Shown here one piece after another: positions 7,071 to 15,592 of a DNA stretch of 64,000 bases (within the stretch, counting starts at the first letter, position 1; each line of letters begins with the position of its first letter). Both the position numbers and the translations under genes were made by a program. Where the stretch lies: positions 1 to 64,000 of the forward strand of contig JAGGAC010000011.1 of NCBI GenBank assembly GCA_017889635.1, in the 5' to 3' direction. Source of the stretch: Bacillota bacterium (GTDB taxonomy: Bacteria > Bacillota > Negativicutes > Sporomusales > CTSoil-080). The notes below the pieces were generated by a model that saw only the letters and a list, made by a program, of their open reading frames with translations, did no database searches and was not told where the DNA came from.

Positions 7071-8783
7071 TTACGCCAGAATTCCCTGTTCTACAGCCTG
7101 AGCATATAACCCGCCAAGCGCTAAGAGCTCGGCATGAGTGCCTGATTCCGCAACCCTGCCGCCAGCCAAATAAACCACTTTGTCAGTAGACCGCAGCGTC
7201 GACAACCGATGCGTAATAATAAATGTTGTCCGACCAGCACTGGCGTTACGAACAGCAACCATCACCTGGTTTTCGGCATAAACATCCAAAGCTGCAGTTG
7301 GCTCGTCTAAAAGCAATATTTCCGGCTCAATAACCAGCGCACGAGCAATAGCTATGCGTTGACGCTGGCCGCCTGAGAGCAGCCCCCCAAGCTCACCGAC
7401 AGGTGAATGATAGCCCTGCGGCAGCTCCATAATAAAATCATGAGCATTGGCAAGCTTGGCAGCCCGTTCCACCTCGCTGTAAGTTGCAGTTGGACGCCCA
7501 TAGCGAATATTCTCTAATATGCTGGCATCAAACAAAACGGGTTCCTGCTGAATAAAGCCGATGTGATTCCTCAGCGCACTAATCTTTAGCTGTTTAATAT
7601 CTATTCCATCAAGACAAATGACACCATCATTAGGATCATAAAACCTGAGCAGCAAATTGGCAAACGACGACTTACCGGCGCCGCTTGGCCCAACCACAGC
7701 AACCACATCTCCTGATTCTGCACAAACACTAATGTCCTTCAAAACTTCATTTCCTGCCTGATAGGCAAACGACACATGCTTAAACTCTACCCGCCCGGCG
7801 CATTTCGGCAAATCCAAGGTGCCATCCGCCACCGTAAGCGGCTCATAGTCAAGGTCTTTAATCCTGCTCCAGGCAACCAAACCAAGTTTCATTCGCGAAA
7901 GGGCCTGAGTAATCTTTCCGACCGGAGCAGGCATATTAATAATATACACCAGGAAAGCGAACATTCCGCCAATCGTAAGCTTACCACTGACTACTTCGCG
8001 TCCTCCGTACCAAATAATAATTGTAATCCCAATCGCAGTAAGAAACTCCACTAGTGGTATGAGAAGAGCATTCCAGCGCTGCACCTTAAATAAATCCCGT
8101 GCCGCTTCATGCAGCTTTTGCCGAAACTTACAATACTCATAATCTTCCCGAACATAGCTTTGAACCATTGCCACCGACATCAGCGACTGATGCACCAGAC
8201 CGGTAACCTTACCTAAAGCGTCCTCATACAAGGTTCCAAAGGCGGCAATCCGTTTATTACAGTAGCTGGCAACAGTTATGGTAAAAGGCAACGTGGCAAA
8301 CGTAACAATAGCTAATTGCCAGTCAAAATACAGCATGACCGCCATAATAGCAACCAGGTTTAAAGACTCAACCAATAAGTCAGGGATGCCCAAAGATATA
8401 GCCTGCTGCAATAGCCACAAGTCATTAGTGAAATATGCAATTATATTCCCACTTGATGAATTAATAAAATACCCATAATCCATCGAATGTAACTTTTGGA
8501 ACATATCGCGGCGCAGTCTAGCGATCATTAGGTTGCCAGCTTTCGCCATATTATATCCGTAATAATAGGAAAATAGCGCCCGAACAGCGTATAATCCCAC
8601 AATACTGACAACAATAATATTAAGTGTTGTCAGATCGGCCTGTTCAAGCGCAACATCAATTAACGATTTCAAAATTAACGGTGCCGACAAACCGGCTGCT
8701 GCTGCAACAACAAAGCTGGCCACTGCAGTTAAAATCAGCGACCAGTAAGGCATGACAAATTTTGTCCAATAAAGCCTGAACAT
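7071..8783 (-). CDS. ABC exporter, fused membrane and ATPase domains (MsbA/BmrA type)
   Basis: A half-transporter of 570 residues. Six membrane helices occupy about residues 10-310, followed by an ATPase domain with Walker A GPSGAGKSS, signature LSGGQRQR, Walker B ILLLDEPTAALD and ITHRLSTL. It should homodimerise and export lipids, drugs or peptides; the substrate is unknown. The tracked TTG start (8801) lies upstream of a GGAGGC ribosome site, so the ATG at 8783 is preferred. It follows the znuC-like gene's strand but is separated by about 55 bp, and may be in the same transcript. Confidence 0.85.
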   Translation of the reverse strand: MFRLYWTKFVMPYWSLILTAVASFVVAAAAGLSAPLILKSLIDVALEQADLTTLNIIVVSIVGLYAVRALFSYYYGYNMAKAGNLMIARLRRDMFQKLHSMDYGYFINSSSGNIIAYFTNDLWLLQQAISLGIPDLLVESLNLVAIMAVMLYFDWQLAIVTFATLPFTITVASYCNKRIAAFGTLYEDALGKVTGLVHQSLMSVAMVQSYVREDYEYCKFRQKLHEAARDLFKVQRWNALLIPLVEFLTAIGITIIIWYGGREVVSGKLTIGGMFAFLVYIINMPAPVGKITQALSRMKLGLVAWSRIKDLDYEPLTVADGTLDLPKCAGRVEFKHVSFAYQAGNEVLKDISVCAESGDVVAVVGPSGAGKSSFANLLLRFYDPNDGVICLDGIDIKQLKISALRNHIGFIQQEPVLFDASILENIRYGRPTATYSEVERAAKLANAHDFIMELPQGYHSPVGELGGLLSGGQRQRIAIARALVIEPEILLLDEPTAALDVYAENQVMVAVRNASAGRTTFIITHRLSTLRSTDKVVYLAGGRVAESGTHAELLALGGLYAQAVEQGILA

Positions 8784-8946
8784 GCTGTTAATAGCCTCCA
8801 AAACCTTTCAGAAGCTGTTCACGTCAGATTAGAACAGTACCTGCCATTTATAATACAACTTTAGGAGTAAAAATTAAACCGTCCTACCTTTAGCTATACA
8901 GGCAATATACGTTATAATTAGTTGAAAAGCTTCCATAAGGCAAATT

Positions 8947-8965
8947 CGGGAGGCTATGCCTCCCG
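8947..8965 (-). terminator. Hairpin after the NlpC/P60 gene
   Basis: CGGGAGGC and GCCTCCCG pair with a three-base loop just beyond the stop codon of the minus-strand gene. The downstream T-run is weak. Confidence 0.6.
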
Positions 8966-8969
8966 GATA

Positions 8970-9638
8970 TTACATGAATCTACGTGCTCCGATATAACGT
9001 GCTGCCCAGTAGCTCATATCAAGCGGGTCAATAACCACCCCGCGACTGGAAGTAGCACTTATAAAGTATCCGTCTCCAATATAAATCCCTACATGTGATG
9101 CTCCCGAAGCATATGTACTAAAATAAACAGTATCTCCAGGCCGCAAGCGGCTTCTGCTGACTGGGTAGCCTGCATCATACTGGGCATCAGCCGTCCGTGG
9201 CAGCATTACCCCGGCGCGGGCAAAAACAAATTGAACGAAACCGGAACAATCAAACCCATCAAGACTTGTGCCACCATAAACATACGGTACTCCCTGGCAC
9301 CTTAAAGCGGCTTGAATTATCCGTCGCGCACCACCTAGCATCGACCCATCACGGCTGACAGGAATATCACGCCCCATTAAAGCACGATATGTAGCCGGAC
9401 CTATAATGCCATCCGCATCTAATCCCTGAGCCTTCTGAAATTCTTTAACTGCGGCTGTCGTAGCACCGCCAAAGTCTCCGTCCACACTTCCGACTCTATA
9501 GCCGCATGAAATTAATCTTGACTGAACCTCTGCGACCTCCGGTCCCTTGTCGCCTTCCTCCAAAGCGTTTGCTTCAGCTAAAGCAACGCTAGAGAATAGA
9601 AGTAGAAACAGTGCCGTAGTTCTCAAAGCTTTTTTCAA
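8970..9638 (-). CDS. Exported NlpC/P60 peptidoglycan endopeptidase with PG-binding domain
   Basis: This 222-residue protein has a signal peptide (about residues 1-21), a PG_binding_1 domain (about 28-90, VAEVQSRLISCGY to GIIGPATYRALMG) and a C-terminal NlpC/P60 domain. The catalytic Cys is in FDCSGFVQFVF, and the His is in ASHVGIYIG. It should cleave stem peptides of cell-wall peptidoglycan outside the inner membrane. TTG is chosen as start, with AAAGGAGAG upstream. The gene lies behind a ydaO-type c-di-AMP riboswitch, a frequent arrangement for wall hydrolases. Confidence 0.9.
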   Translation of the reverse strand: MKKALRTTALFLLLFSSVALAEANALEEGDKGPEVAEVQSRLISCGYRVGSVDGDFGGATTAAVKEFQKAQGLDADGIIGPATYRALMGRDIPVSRDGSMLGGARRIIQAALRCQGVPYVYGGTSLDGFDCSGFVQFVFARAGVMLPRTADAQYDAGYPVSRSRLRPGDTVYFSTYASGASHVGIYIGDGYFISATSSRGVVIDPLDMSYWAARYIGARRFM

Positions 9639-9654
9639 TAATTCTCTCTCCTTT

Positions 9655-9800
9655 GACGCCTCCGGAGTTAGCTGACGGGCTAGGGCTGAAGAGATGCCCT
9701 ACTCTATAAGAGTTTCGCCCCAATTATTGGTTCCCCCGTACCTGAGCAGGTTTCGGCATTTTTCGCTCAAAAAATTTACTCGCTTTTTTAAGTTATTCGC
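9655..9800 (-). promoter_or_regulatory. c-di-AMP riboswitch (ydaO/yuaA type)
   Basis: Read on the minus strand, the leader of the wall hydrolase has the conserved ydaO blocks in order: a GGTACGGGGGAACC segment, then GGGGCGAA, then a segment with CATCTCTTCAGCCC, and finally CCCGTCAGCTAAC followed by CCGGAGGCGTC. The class senses c-di-AMP and usually switches expression off at high ligand. The ends are approximate. Confidence 0.85.
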
Positions 9801-9830
9801 CCTTTAATTACAAACTCCTTCCTTTGATTT

Positions 9831-10772
9831 TCATTTTTTTGCCTTACATTGATTAAATTCTTCGCGAATTAAATATAACGGACGTTGCTTCACCTCTTCA
9901 AAAATCCGGCCGACATACTCGCCAATAACGCCCATAAACAATAGCTGAAGTCCGCCCAAAAGCAAAATACTGGCGGAAAGTGTAGCCCAGCCAGGCACCG
10001 CCTCGTCAGTCAGCAGCTTAATATATAAGACATGCACTAAGAGGCCAAAACTAGCCAAAGCAAATACTAAACCTAAGTAGAACGATATTCTCAGCGGCAA
10101 TTTTGAAAAAGCGGTAATACCATCCAACGCAAAATGAAGCATTTTTTTCACCGAAAACTTTGAGCTGCCGGCAAAACGTTTGGGCGCTATAAACTCCATC
10201 GTAACTTGCCGGTATCCGATAGCACTTACCAGTCCCCGGATAAACCGCGCCCGTTCATTGAAGCGGCGAAAACTCTCAACCACCTTCTTGTCCAACAAAC
10301 GAAAATCCGAACCGCCTTCCTGCACCCGAACGTTAGACATAACGTTTATCAGACGATAAAAAAGACTGGAGGTAAAACTCTTCAGCCAGGAAACTCCTTC
10401 AGTACTAATCCTGATAGTCTGGACAACCTCAAAGCCCTCTTCCCACTTAGCCAAGAGCTGCGGCAGCATCTCTGGCGGATGTTGCATGTCCCCATCCATC
10501 GTAATGACACTATTGCCATCGGCATGGTCAAGACCGCAACTCAGCGCAACCTGATGGCCAAAGTTTCTGGCCAAAATCAGCGCCCGCACCCGTGAATCTT
10601 CCCTTGCCAGCCGGTCTAAAATTAACGGTGTTGCATCCCGCGAACCGTCATCAACAAAAATTATCTCCAGTTGGTAAGGCAACGGATCCATATATTTTAA
10701 TACTTCACGGTAAAAAAACTCGATATTGTCCTGCTCATTATAAACAGGAACAACAATAGAAACCAGATTCAC
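9831..10772 (-). CDS. Membrane glycosyltransferase family 2 (GtrB/DPM1-like)
   Basis: The 313 residues start with a GT-A domain (SIVVPVYNEQDNIEFF, then the DDGSRD motif and DGDMQHPPEM, where DGDMQ holds the metal-binding DxD) and end with two membrane helices (about residues 230-250 and 262-285). This layout is that of polyprenyl-phosphate sugar transferases (GtrB, ArnC, DPM1-like), which load a sugar on undecaprenyl phosphate for surface glycan modification. The sugar is not predictable. No flippase or second transferase is adjacent. Confidence 0.85.
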   Translation of the reverse strand: MNLVSIVVPVYNEQDNIEFFYREVLKYMDPLPYQLEIIFVDDGSRDATPLILDRLAREDSRVRALILARNFGHQVALSCGLDHADGNSVITMDGDMQHPPEMLPQLLAKWEEGFEVVQTIRISTEGVSWLKSFTSSLFYRLINVMSNVRVQEGGSDFRLLDKKVVESFRRFNERARFIRGLVSAIGYRQVTMEFIAPKRFAGSSKFSVKKMLHFALDGITAFSKLPLRISFYLGLVFALASFGLLVHVLYIKLLTDEAVPGWATLSASILLLGGLQLLFMGVIGEYVGRIFEEVKQRPLYLIREEFNQCKAKK

Positions 10773-10893
10773 ATCACGCCCTCCTTCATCCCTTTATTAT
10801 TGCATTTGCAGTTCATACGGTCAATACCGTTTTTTCAAAAGCAACTAAAGGAACTTCGTACCGCTAACCTGGCACTAATGCATTATACCTCGT

Positions 10894-11047
10894 TTAACCC
10901 CCACCTGAATTAAGTCTCATTTATCCGATGAATAACCTGTTCTAATACTCCGTCCTCTATAGGCTGGAGTAAAGAACGGCTAATTCCCTGGATAATTCGA
11001 CTAAAATTCAGATTGGGTTAACCCCCACCTGAATTAAGTCTCATTTA
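10894..11047 (-). repeat. Dispersed two-hairpin repeat, copy A
   Basis: Intergenic element of about 150 bp, reverse complement of copy B at 22471-22604. An identical 30-bp segment occurs at both ends (10894-10923 and 11018-11047) as a direct repeat. Between them lie a 22-bp imperfect stem and an inner stem around the conserved loop GCCTATAGAGGA. Relative to copy B the inner stem differs on both arms, with most pairs preserved (for example GTTC...ACTCC against GGAGT...GAAC). Confidence 0.8.
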
Positions 11048-11089
11048 TAATATTATCAAAAAACCCTCGCCCCATACACAGCGTAAGAT

Positions 11090-11458
11090 TTATTCGCGGT
11101 CTGATTTGATATCCGCACGCAGTGTACGAGCTCCGCGTAAATATATATGTCTTACTTCTTTAGCTGACTTGTCGGTATTCCATAGCACCAACACCCGGAC
11201 ACACAGCGCCAAGCCCTGGGGATGTTCTATTTCCTGAGTGCCAAATAAAGGCACCTCTGCCCAACCTATAGCCCTGGCTGCAGCTGCCGGAAACCCGGCA
11301 TTCAAATCAGGAGTTGAACTAAAAATAGCTGCCGCAATATCCTCTAAAGCAAATTTATTTGCTTCAGACATCGCTGTCAGAAGTTCTATCACTCGTTCTG
11401 TAATCTCATTAGCTTCATTAGCATCAACCGTTATTGCTCCTCTGATCCCCCGTAACAA
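11090..11458 (-). CDS. aroH: Chorismate mutase, AroH class
   Basis: The 122 residues match the monofunctional AroH fold: RGIRGAITVDANEANEI at the start (catalytic Arg near residue 6), IFSSTPDLNAGFPAAAAR in the middle, GWAEVPLFGTQEI, and HIYLRGARTLR at the end with the second substrate-binding Arg. It converts chorismate to prephenate for phenylalanine and tyrosine synthesis. Start is TTG at 11458; a nearby ATG is out of frame, and AAAGGGGTGG gives the ribosome site. It stands alone, between repeat copy A and the DUF1540 gene. Confidence 0.9.
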   Translation of the reverse strand: MLRGIRGAITVDANEANEITERVIELLTAMSEANKFALEDIAAAIFSSTPDLNAGFPAAAARAIGWAEVPLFGTQEIEHPQGLALCVRVLVLWNTDKSAKEVRHIYLRGARTLRADIKSDRE

Positions 11459-11529
11459 AACATAACCACCCCTTTGATATTATTATGCTTTTATTCGCGA
11501 GGCTGTCCGGTTATCCTGCAGAATAACAA

Positions 11530-11550
11530 AAAACCCGGAATATTCCGAGC
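11530..11550 (-). terminator. Terminator of the DUF1540 gene
   Basis: On the minus strand CTCGGAA-TA-TTCCGGG pairs (one G-U) and is followed by a six-T run, a standard intrinsic terminator. Confidence 0.8.
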
Positions 11551-11565
11551 TTTTTGTTATTGGTG

Positions 11566-11724
11566 TTACTTTGTTATAAAAGTTTTACAGTTAGTCTCGC
11601 GGCTAGCCTGGGCACTTTGTCCGCCGCCATCAATATTGACTTCAATGTTTGAAGCAGAACAGGCATCACCTTGGCTATGATACTTGCAATTTGCTACTGT
11701 GCATTTTACCCCCGATAATGTCAT
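11566..11724 (-). CDS. DUF1540 small Cys-rich protein
   Basis: A 52-residue ORF missing from the track. It contains VKCTVANCKYH and DACSASNIEV, then a late Cys (ETNCKTF), the four-Cys pattern of DUF1540 proteins. These are common in clostridia and related spore formers and probably bind a metal; their role is unknown. A near-perfect GAGGAGGTGATAG ribosome site precedes the ATG, and an intrinsic terminator follows the stop. Confidence 0.85.
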   Translation of the reverse strand: MTLSGVKCTVANCKYHSQGDACSASNIEVNIDGGGQSAQASRETNCKTFITK

Positions 11725-11795
11725 ACTATCACCTCCTCGATTTGGCGATGCTAGTATTCCTTCTAGAGCAAAATTTTATTCTTTTCCCCTGCCAT

Positions 11796-12278
11796 TTAAG
11801 CCTGCTTTGTTACCCCCACCCGCCAGCGGGTAAGCTCAGTAATAACCGCCGCCACAACTTTGTCTATAGTCTTAGCCACCCCTGGCGTCAATTCCAGCCC
11901 CAGTTCAATAGACTCGGGCTGAACCCCCAGCACGACTATCTCGCCAATATTCTCGCCCTGCATCTCCAGTACCGCTAATACATCCTTTATCCCAAGTTCG
12001 TGCAATGATACCTTTTCCTGAAAGTAAGCCTGGACTTCATCACCGGCAAAACGGTAAAAGGTTCCCGGCAAGCCGCCACCGTTGATAGCATCGACAACAA
12101 GCAGTTTATCGGCACCAGTAATGAAACTTAGTAGTTCGAAGCCAAGGGTTCCGCCATCTAAAAGTTCAACATTGTCCGGGAACCGCAAACGCCGCCCTAA
12201 TTCTTCAATTACCCTGACCCCAAAGCCATCATCCTGCATCAAAATATTCCCGATGCCCAGTACTATTATCTTTTCCAT
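11796..12278 (-). CDS. Hydrogenase maturation endopeptidase (HyaD/HybD family)
   Basis: The 160 residues carry GIGNILMQDDGFGVRVIEEL, with the conserved Glu/Asp that bind nickel in HybD-like proteases, LLVVDAINGG, and the His in SLHELGIKDVL. These proteases clip the C-terminus of the [NiFe]-hydrogenase large subunit after metal insertion. The tracked start is 42 bp upstream and overlaps the radical SAM gene; ATG at 12278 has an AGGAGCGG site and a family-typical N-terminus (MEKIIVLGIGN). No hydrogenase subunit is in the window, so the substrate is encoded elsewhere. It is probably co-transcribed with the radical SAM pair. Confidence 0.85.
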   Translation of the reverse strand: MEKIIVLGIGNILMQDDGFGVRVIEELGRRLRFPDNVELLDGGTLGFELLSFITGADKLLVVDAINGGGLPGTFYRFAGDEVQAYFQEKVSLHELGIKDVLAVLEMQGENIGEIVVLGVQPESIELGLELTPGVAKTIDKVVAAVITELTRWRVGVTKQA

Positions 12279-12292
12279 CAGCTTTACCGCTC

Positions 12293-13282
12293 CTATAGCT
12301 CTCTCCCGTATTTGCACCACGGCTCCTCAGCCAAATAGTCGCCAGCAGCATAATAATAGGCTCTGGCCCGGCAGCCGCCGCAAACATCATCAAAACCGCA
12401 CCTGCTGCAAGCCCCTTTTAGAGGCTGCTGCCTTAGCTCGCGAAACAGCGGACTCTCCTTCCACAACCAATCAAAGGAAGCGTCACGAATATTTCCGGCC
12501 TTTACCGGTAAATACGGACATGACTGCACATCACCATTGGGCAAAATCACACAATACGCCGTCCCTGCCAAACATCCTTTTGTAAACCGTTGCGGCAGAT
12601 TCCGCTGTTTAGCAATTCGCATAAACTGCGGCGCGCAGGTAGGCTTTAATTCTATCGACACTTCTAGTTGCTTATCTAAAATCCGCTCCAGCAAAGCTTC
12701 ATACTGTGCCGTTTTCAAACTAGTCTCCTCAATATCTCTGCCCCGCCCGGTCGGGACAAGGAAGAAAATGTGATGCGCCACGGCCCCCAAACTTACCGCC
12801 AAATCGGTGACCGCAGTAACCTCGCCCTCATTCCAGTCCAACACCGTAGTATGAATCTGGAACGACAATCCGGCGGCCTGACAAGCTTGAATTCCTGCCA
12901 TTGTCTGTTCCCAAGCGCCGCTCCGGCCTCGAAACCAGTCATGTTTCGCTTTGTCGCAGCTATCCAGACTAATACCGGCACAAGCCAAGCCCGCAGCCTT
13001 AAGCTGCTTGGCCACAGCAGGTGTAATCAACGTCCCGTTGGTGCCGATAACCGGGCGCAGCCCCACACTTTTGGCATGACCAATAAGTTCGAAAATATCT
13101 GACCGGAGCAGCGGCTCACCACCGCTGAAAATCATGATCTTAAACCCGGCCCGAGCGATTTCACTCAAAAGCTGCTTACCTTCAGCAGTGCTAAGTTCAT
13201 CAGCATATTTAGTGCCTGCATCGCGATAGCAATGGATACAATTAATATTGCAGGCCTGGGTAGTATTCCAGGAAATAATCAT
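12293..13282 (-). CDS. nirJ2: Radical SAM/SPASM protein, NirJ2/AhbD type (heme synthesis)
   Basis: The 329 residues have the radical SAM motif CNINCIHC (about residues 11-18), FSGGEPLL and a C-terminal SPASM-type cluster-binding region (CLAGTAYC, CPYLP, CSRCGFDDVCGGC). The N-terminus ISWNTTQACNINCIHCYRDAG is that of the NirJ2/AhbD group. AhbD converts Fe-coproporphyrin III to heme in the siroheme-dependent pathway. Only 4 bp separate it from the NirJ1-type gene upstream, a recurrent pairing. The exact step is inferred from family, since other SPASM enzymes modify peptides. Confidence 0.8.
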   Translation of the reverse strand: MIISWNTTQACNINCIHCYRDAGTKYADELSTAEGKQLLSEIARAGFKIMIFSGGEPLLRSDIFELIGHAKSVGLRPVIGTNGTLITPAVAKQLKAAGLACAGISLDSCDKAKHDWFRGRSGAWEQTMAGIQACQAAGLSFQIHTTVLDWNEGEVTAVTDLAVSLGAVAHHIFFLVPTGRGRDIEETSLKTAQYEALLERILDKQLEVSIELKPTCAPQFMRIAKQRNLPQRFTKGCLAGTAYCVILPNGDVQSCPYLPVKAGNIRDASFDWLWKESPLFRELRQQPLKGACSRCGFDDVCGGCRARAYYYAAGDYLAEEPWCKYGREL

Positions 13283-13286
13283 CGCC

Positions 13287-14459
13287 CTACTCCTTCCAGT
13301 CAGTCAAATAACAAGCCGGATCTTCGCCCCAAATATTTCCCGAAACAGCTTCCGCCCGAATACGGCAGCCACAGCATAAACTTTTATACCGGCATTCCCC
13401 GCAGCGCCCCTCAACATGCTTACCCTTACTTCGCATTTTTTGTAGAAATTCATCCTGCGTCGTTTGCCAAATATCCTCGAAAGACTTCTCCCTAACATTG
13501 CCCAGCGTCCGATGACCCCAGAACTGGCAAGCGTGAACATTACCTAACGGATCGACATTGGCCATCTTCTGACCGGCTGAGCAACCGCCGTGCATCTCGA
13601 GCAGAGCTTTAATCTCCGGCACCCTTTCCGGTTGATTGCGCTCAAAGTATTGAAGAATATATATTCCGTCGGCATGGTTGTCAGTAGTCAAAATCTCCAC
13701 CTCGACCCCGCGGTTATAAAAATCAATGGTTCGCTCCATTAATAAGTCTATTGTCTGCTGTTTTTCCAGGCCCGTAGTGTCCAACTCAGCCATATCTTTA
13801 GCACGCCCGGCGTAAACCAAATGATACATGCAGAAACGGGGGATTTTCTCCTGCTCCACTATATCAAGGATATCCGGCAAAGTATGCTGATTAAGTTTAT
13901 TAATCGTAAAGCGAATACCGGTCTTATTACCGGCGGCAAGCGAATTACGGATACCTGCCAGCGCATCATTGAAACAGCCCTTACGCCCCCGAAATTGATC
14001 ATGAATATCTTCGGTGCCATCAATACTAACCCCTACATACTGAAACCCTGTCTCTTTAATTCGCCTCGCCACAGCAGGCGTAATCAGCGTCCCGTTAGTT
14101 GAAATCACCGCTCGAATACCTTTGGTCCTAGCATACGCCCCAAGCTCAAACAGGTCAGAGCGCATTAGCGGCTCACCGCCCGAAAATAGCAGCACCGGAA
14201 CGGCTATGTTCGCCAAATCATCGATAAAAGCCTTTGCTTCTTTGGTATTGAGCTCGCTCCCATAGGCCCGGTCCTCAGCCTCAATATAACAATGCCTACA
14301 GCCAAGATTACAACGGTTAGTCATGTTCCAGACAACAATCGGCGTTGCATCAGATGAAAACTGCAACATATTGGGCGGCAACTCGCGTGAACTACGGCCA
14401 TACTTGACAATATCTGAAACCGTAGCCGTACCGCACAGCAATTTTGTACATCCTATCAC
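13287..14459 (-). CDS. nirJ1: Radical SAM/SPASM protein, NirJ1/AhbC type (heme synthesis)
   Basis: The 390 residues begin MIGCTKLLCGTATVSD and continue LPPNMLQFSSDATPIVVWNM, the N-terminal block typical of NirJ1/AhbC. The radical SAM motif CNLGCRHC and FSGGEPLM follow, and a C-terminal SPASM region has CSAGQKMANV, CQFWG and CGECRYKSLCCGC. AhbC removes the acetate side chains of didecarboxysiroheme to give Fe-coproporphyrin. GTG is the start, behind a strong AAGGAGG. With nirJ2 it suggests heme is made by the siroheme route; other pathway genes are not in the window. Confidence 0.8.
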   Translation of the reverse strand: MIGCTKLLCGTATVSDIVKYGRSSRELPPNMLQFSSDATPIVVWNMTNRCNLGCRHCYIEAEDRAYGSELNTKEAKAFIDDLANIAVPVLLFSGGEPLMRSDLFELGAYARTKGIRAVISTNGTLITPAVARRIKETGFQYVGVSIDGTEDIHDQFRGRKGCFNDALAGIRNSLAAGNKTGIRFTINKLNQHTLPDILDIVEQEKIPRFCMYHLVYAGRAKDMAELDTTGLEKQQTIDLLMERTIDFYNRGVEVEILTTDNHADGIYILQYFERNQPERVPEIKALLEMHGGCSAGQKMANVDPLGNVHACQFWGHRTLGNVREKSFEDIWQTTQDEFLQKMRSKGKHVEGRCGECRYKSLCCGCRIRAEAVSGNIWGEDPACYLTDWKE

Positions 14460-14479
14460 CGAAATACCTCCTTATAATA

Positions 14480-15469
14480 CTACTTATCGCTACATTTTAA
14501 AAAACATTCCAGACAAACCGGTTGGTTACTAACAGGCTGGTAAACCTGTCCACAAGAGTCACACCTGGGAAACTCTCTGAGCACTACCGGATAGATACTG
14601 AGCTTGCTTGCCTCGGTCAAGCTAATGGCTCCATTAGGACAATGCCGAGCGCACACCCCACAGCCACTGCAAAGCAGCGGATTATGGAAAAACTCCAGCG
14701 CGGTGCCTTGATCGGCGGTTACTATCGCCTTATTCGGGCATAGCCTATAACACCGACCGCAAGTCCGGCACGCAAGCGAAATTCGCAAATTATAAAACAG
14801 GCGACTTACCGTATCATTAACAGCAGATAAACTAGCGGCATACTCAGTGAACCACTGTCGCCGGGGCAGCAGTTCACCGCCAGACGAACCTGCCCCATCC
14901 CGGACAGCATTAACCGCCGCCCCCATAATTTGCGCAAAAAAAGCCCGGCGGGATACAATTTTCTCGGGCTGCTTGATATCGGTAGCCAGATCACCGCTTA
15001 TAACCGGCTGTTTTCCTATTTTTACCAGAATTTGGGTTATCTCAGCCGCGAGCTTTTTCAACCAGTCGGCCACCAGCGGACGGCAAGAAGCACACTTGCT
15101 GTTATCCACCACCACCTGGCGATCGCCATCTTTTCCGCTAAGCACCAAACTCAATAGCAGCCGGCCATTGAGAAATCCTAAACAAGGCCAGGCGCTGTGC
15201 CGATTATTATGCTGACAGTCTAATACCAGCGGTGAAACGTCCGCTACTAAAATTTGCTCAATACTCTGCCGGGAAAAATTCTCCCCGGTTACAGCCTCCG
15301 CCGGACACACCGCTAAACACAATCCGCATTCATTACATAACATGTCATTGACGGTAAGACATGGATCAATACATACCTGTGAACAACTCTTAACACAGCT
15401 AGAGCACGACATTTGAGGATAATTAAAATTTAAACAGTACTCTTGGTTTATGGCCACAACACCCTTCAC
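14480..15469 (-). CDS. Multi-cluster ferredoxin-like iron-sulfur protein
   Basis: The 329 residues hold an N-terminal Cys-rich domain (CSSCVKSCSQVC, CNECGLCLAVCP), a middle part with CASCRP, a C-terminal pair of 4Fe-4S motifs (CRTCGRCYRLCP, CSGCGVCARHCP) and a final CDSCGQ...CLECFLKC possibly for zinc or iron. It should carry several clusters and pass electrons, perhaps to the radical SAM enzymes downstream. An SRRAFF motif near residue 173 resembles a Tat signal but is internal. No membrane helix or N-terminal signal is evident. The specific partner is unknown. Confidence 0.75.
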   Translation of the reverse strand: MKGVVAINQEYCLNFNYPQMSCSSCVKSCSQVCIDPCLTVNDMLCNECGLCLAVCPAEAVTGENFSRQSIEQILVADVSPLVLDCQHNNRHSAWPCLGFLNGRLLLSLVLSGKDGDRQVVVDNSKCASCRPLVADWLKKLAAEITQILVKIGKQPVISGDLATDIKQPEKIVSRRAFFAQIMGAAVNAVRDGAGSSGGELLPRRQWFTEYAASLSAVNDTVSRLFYNLRISLACRTCGRCYRLCPNKAIVTADQGTALEFFHNPLLCSGCGVCARHCPNGAISLTEASKLSIYPVVLREFPRCDSCGQVYQPVSNQPVCLECFLKCSDK

Positions 15470-15516
15470 CGTTCATACCGCCTTCCTCTAAACTCACTCC
15501 AGACTAAGCGCACGTT

Positions 15517-15562
15517 AATAAAGGCTGCTTATATGCCTGAGCAATATAAAGCAGCCTTTATT
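15517..15562. terminator. Terminator between tatA and the ferredoxin gene
   Basis: AATAAAGGCTGCTT and its complement flank a loop of about 18 bases, of which part can extend the stem. A/T runs lie on both sides. It separates the tatA transcript from the ferredoxin-radical SAM operon. Confidence 0.75.
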
Positions 15563-15592
15563 ACTCTTTTTCCTGTCAAAACAAACCGGCAG

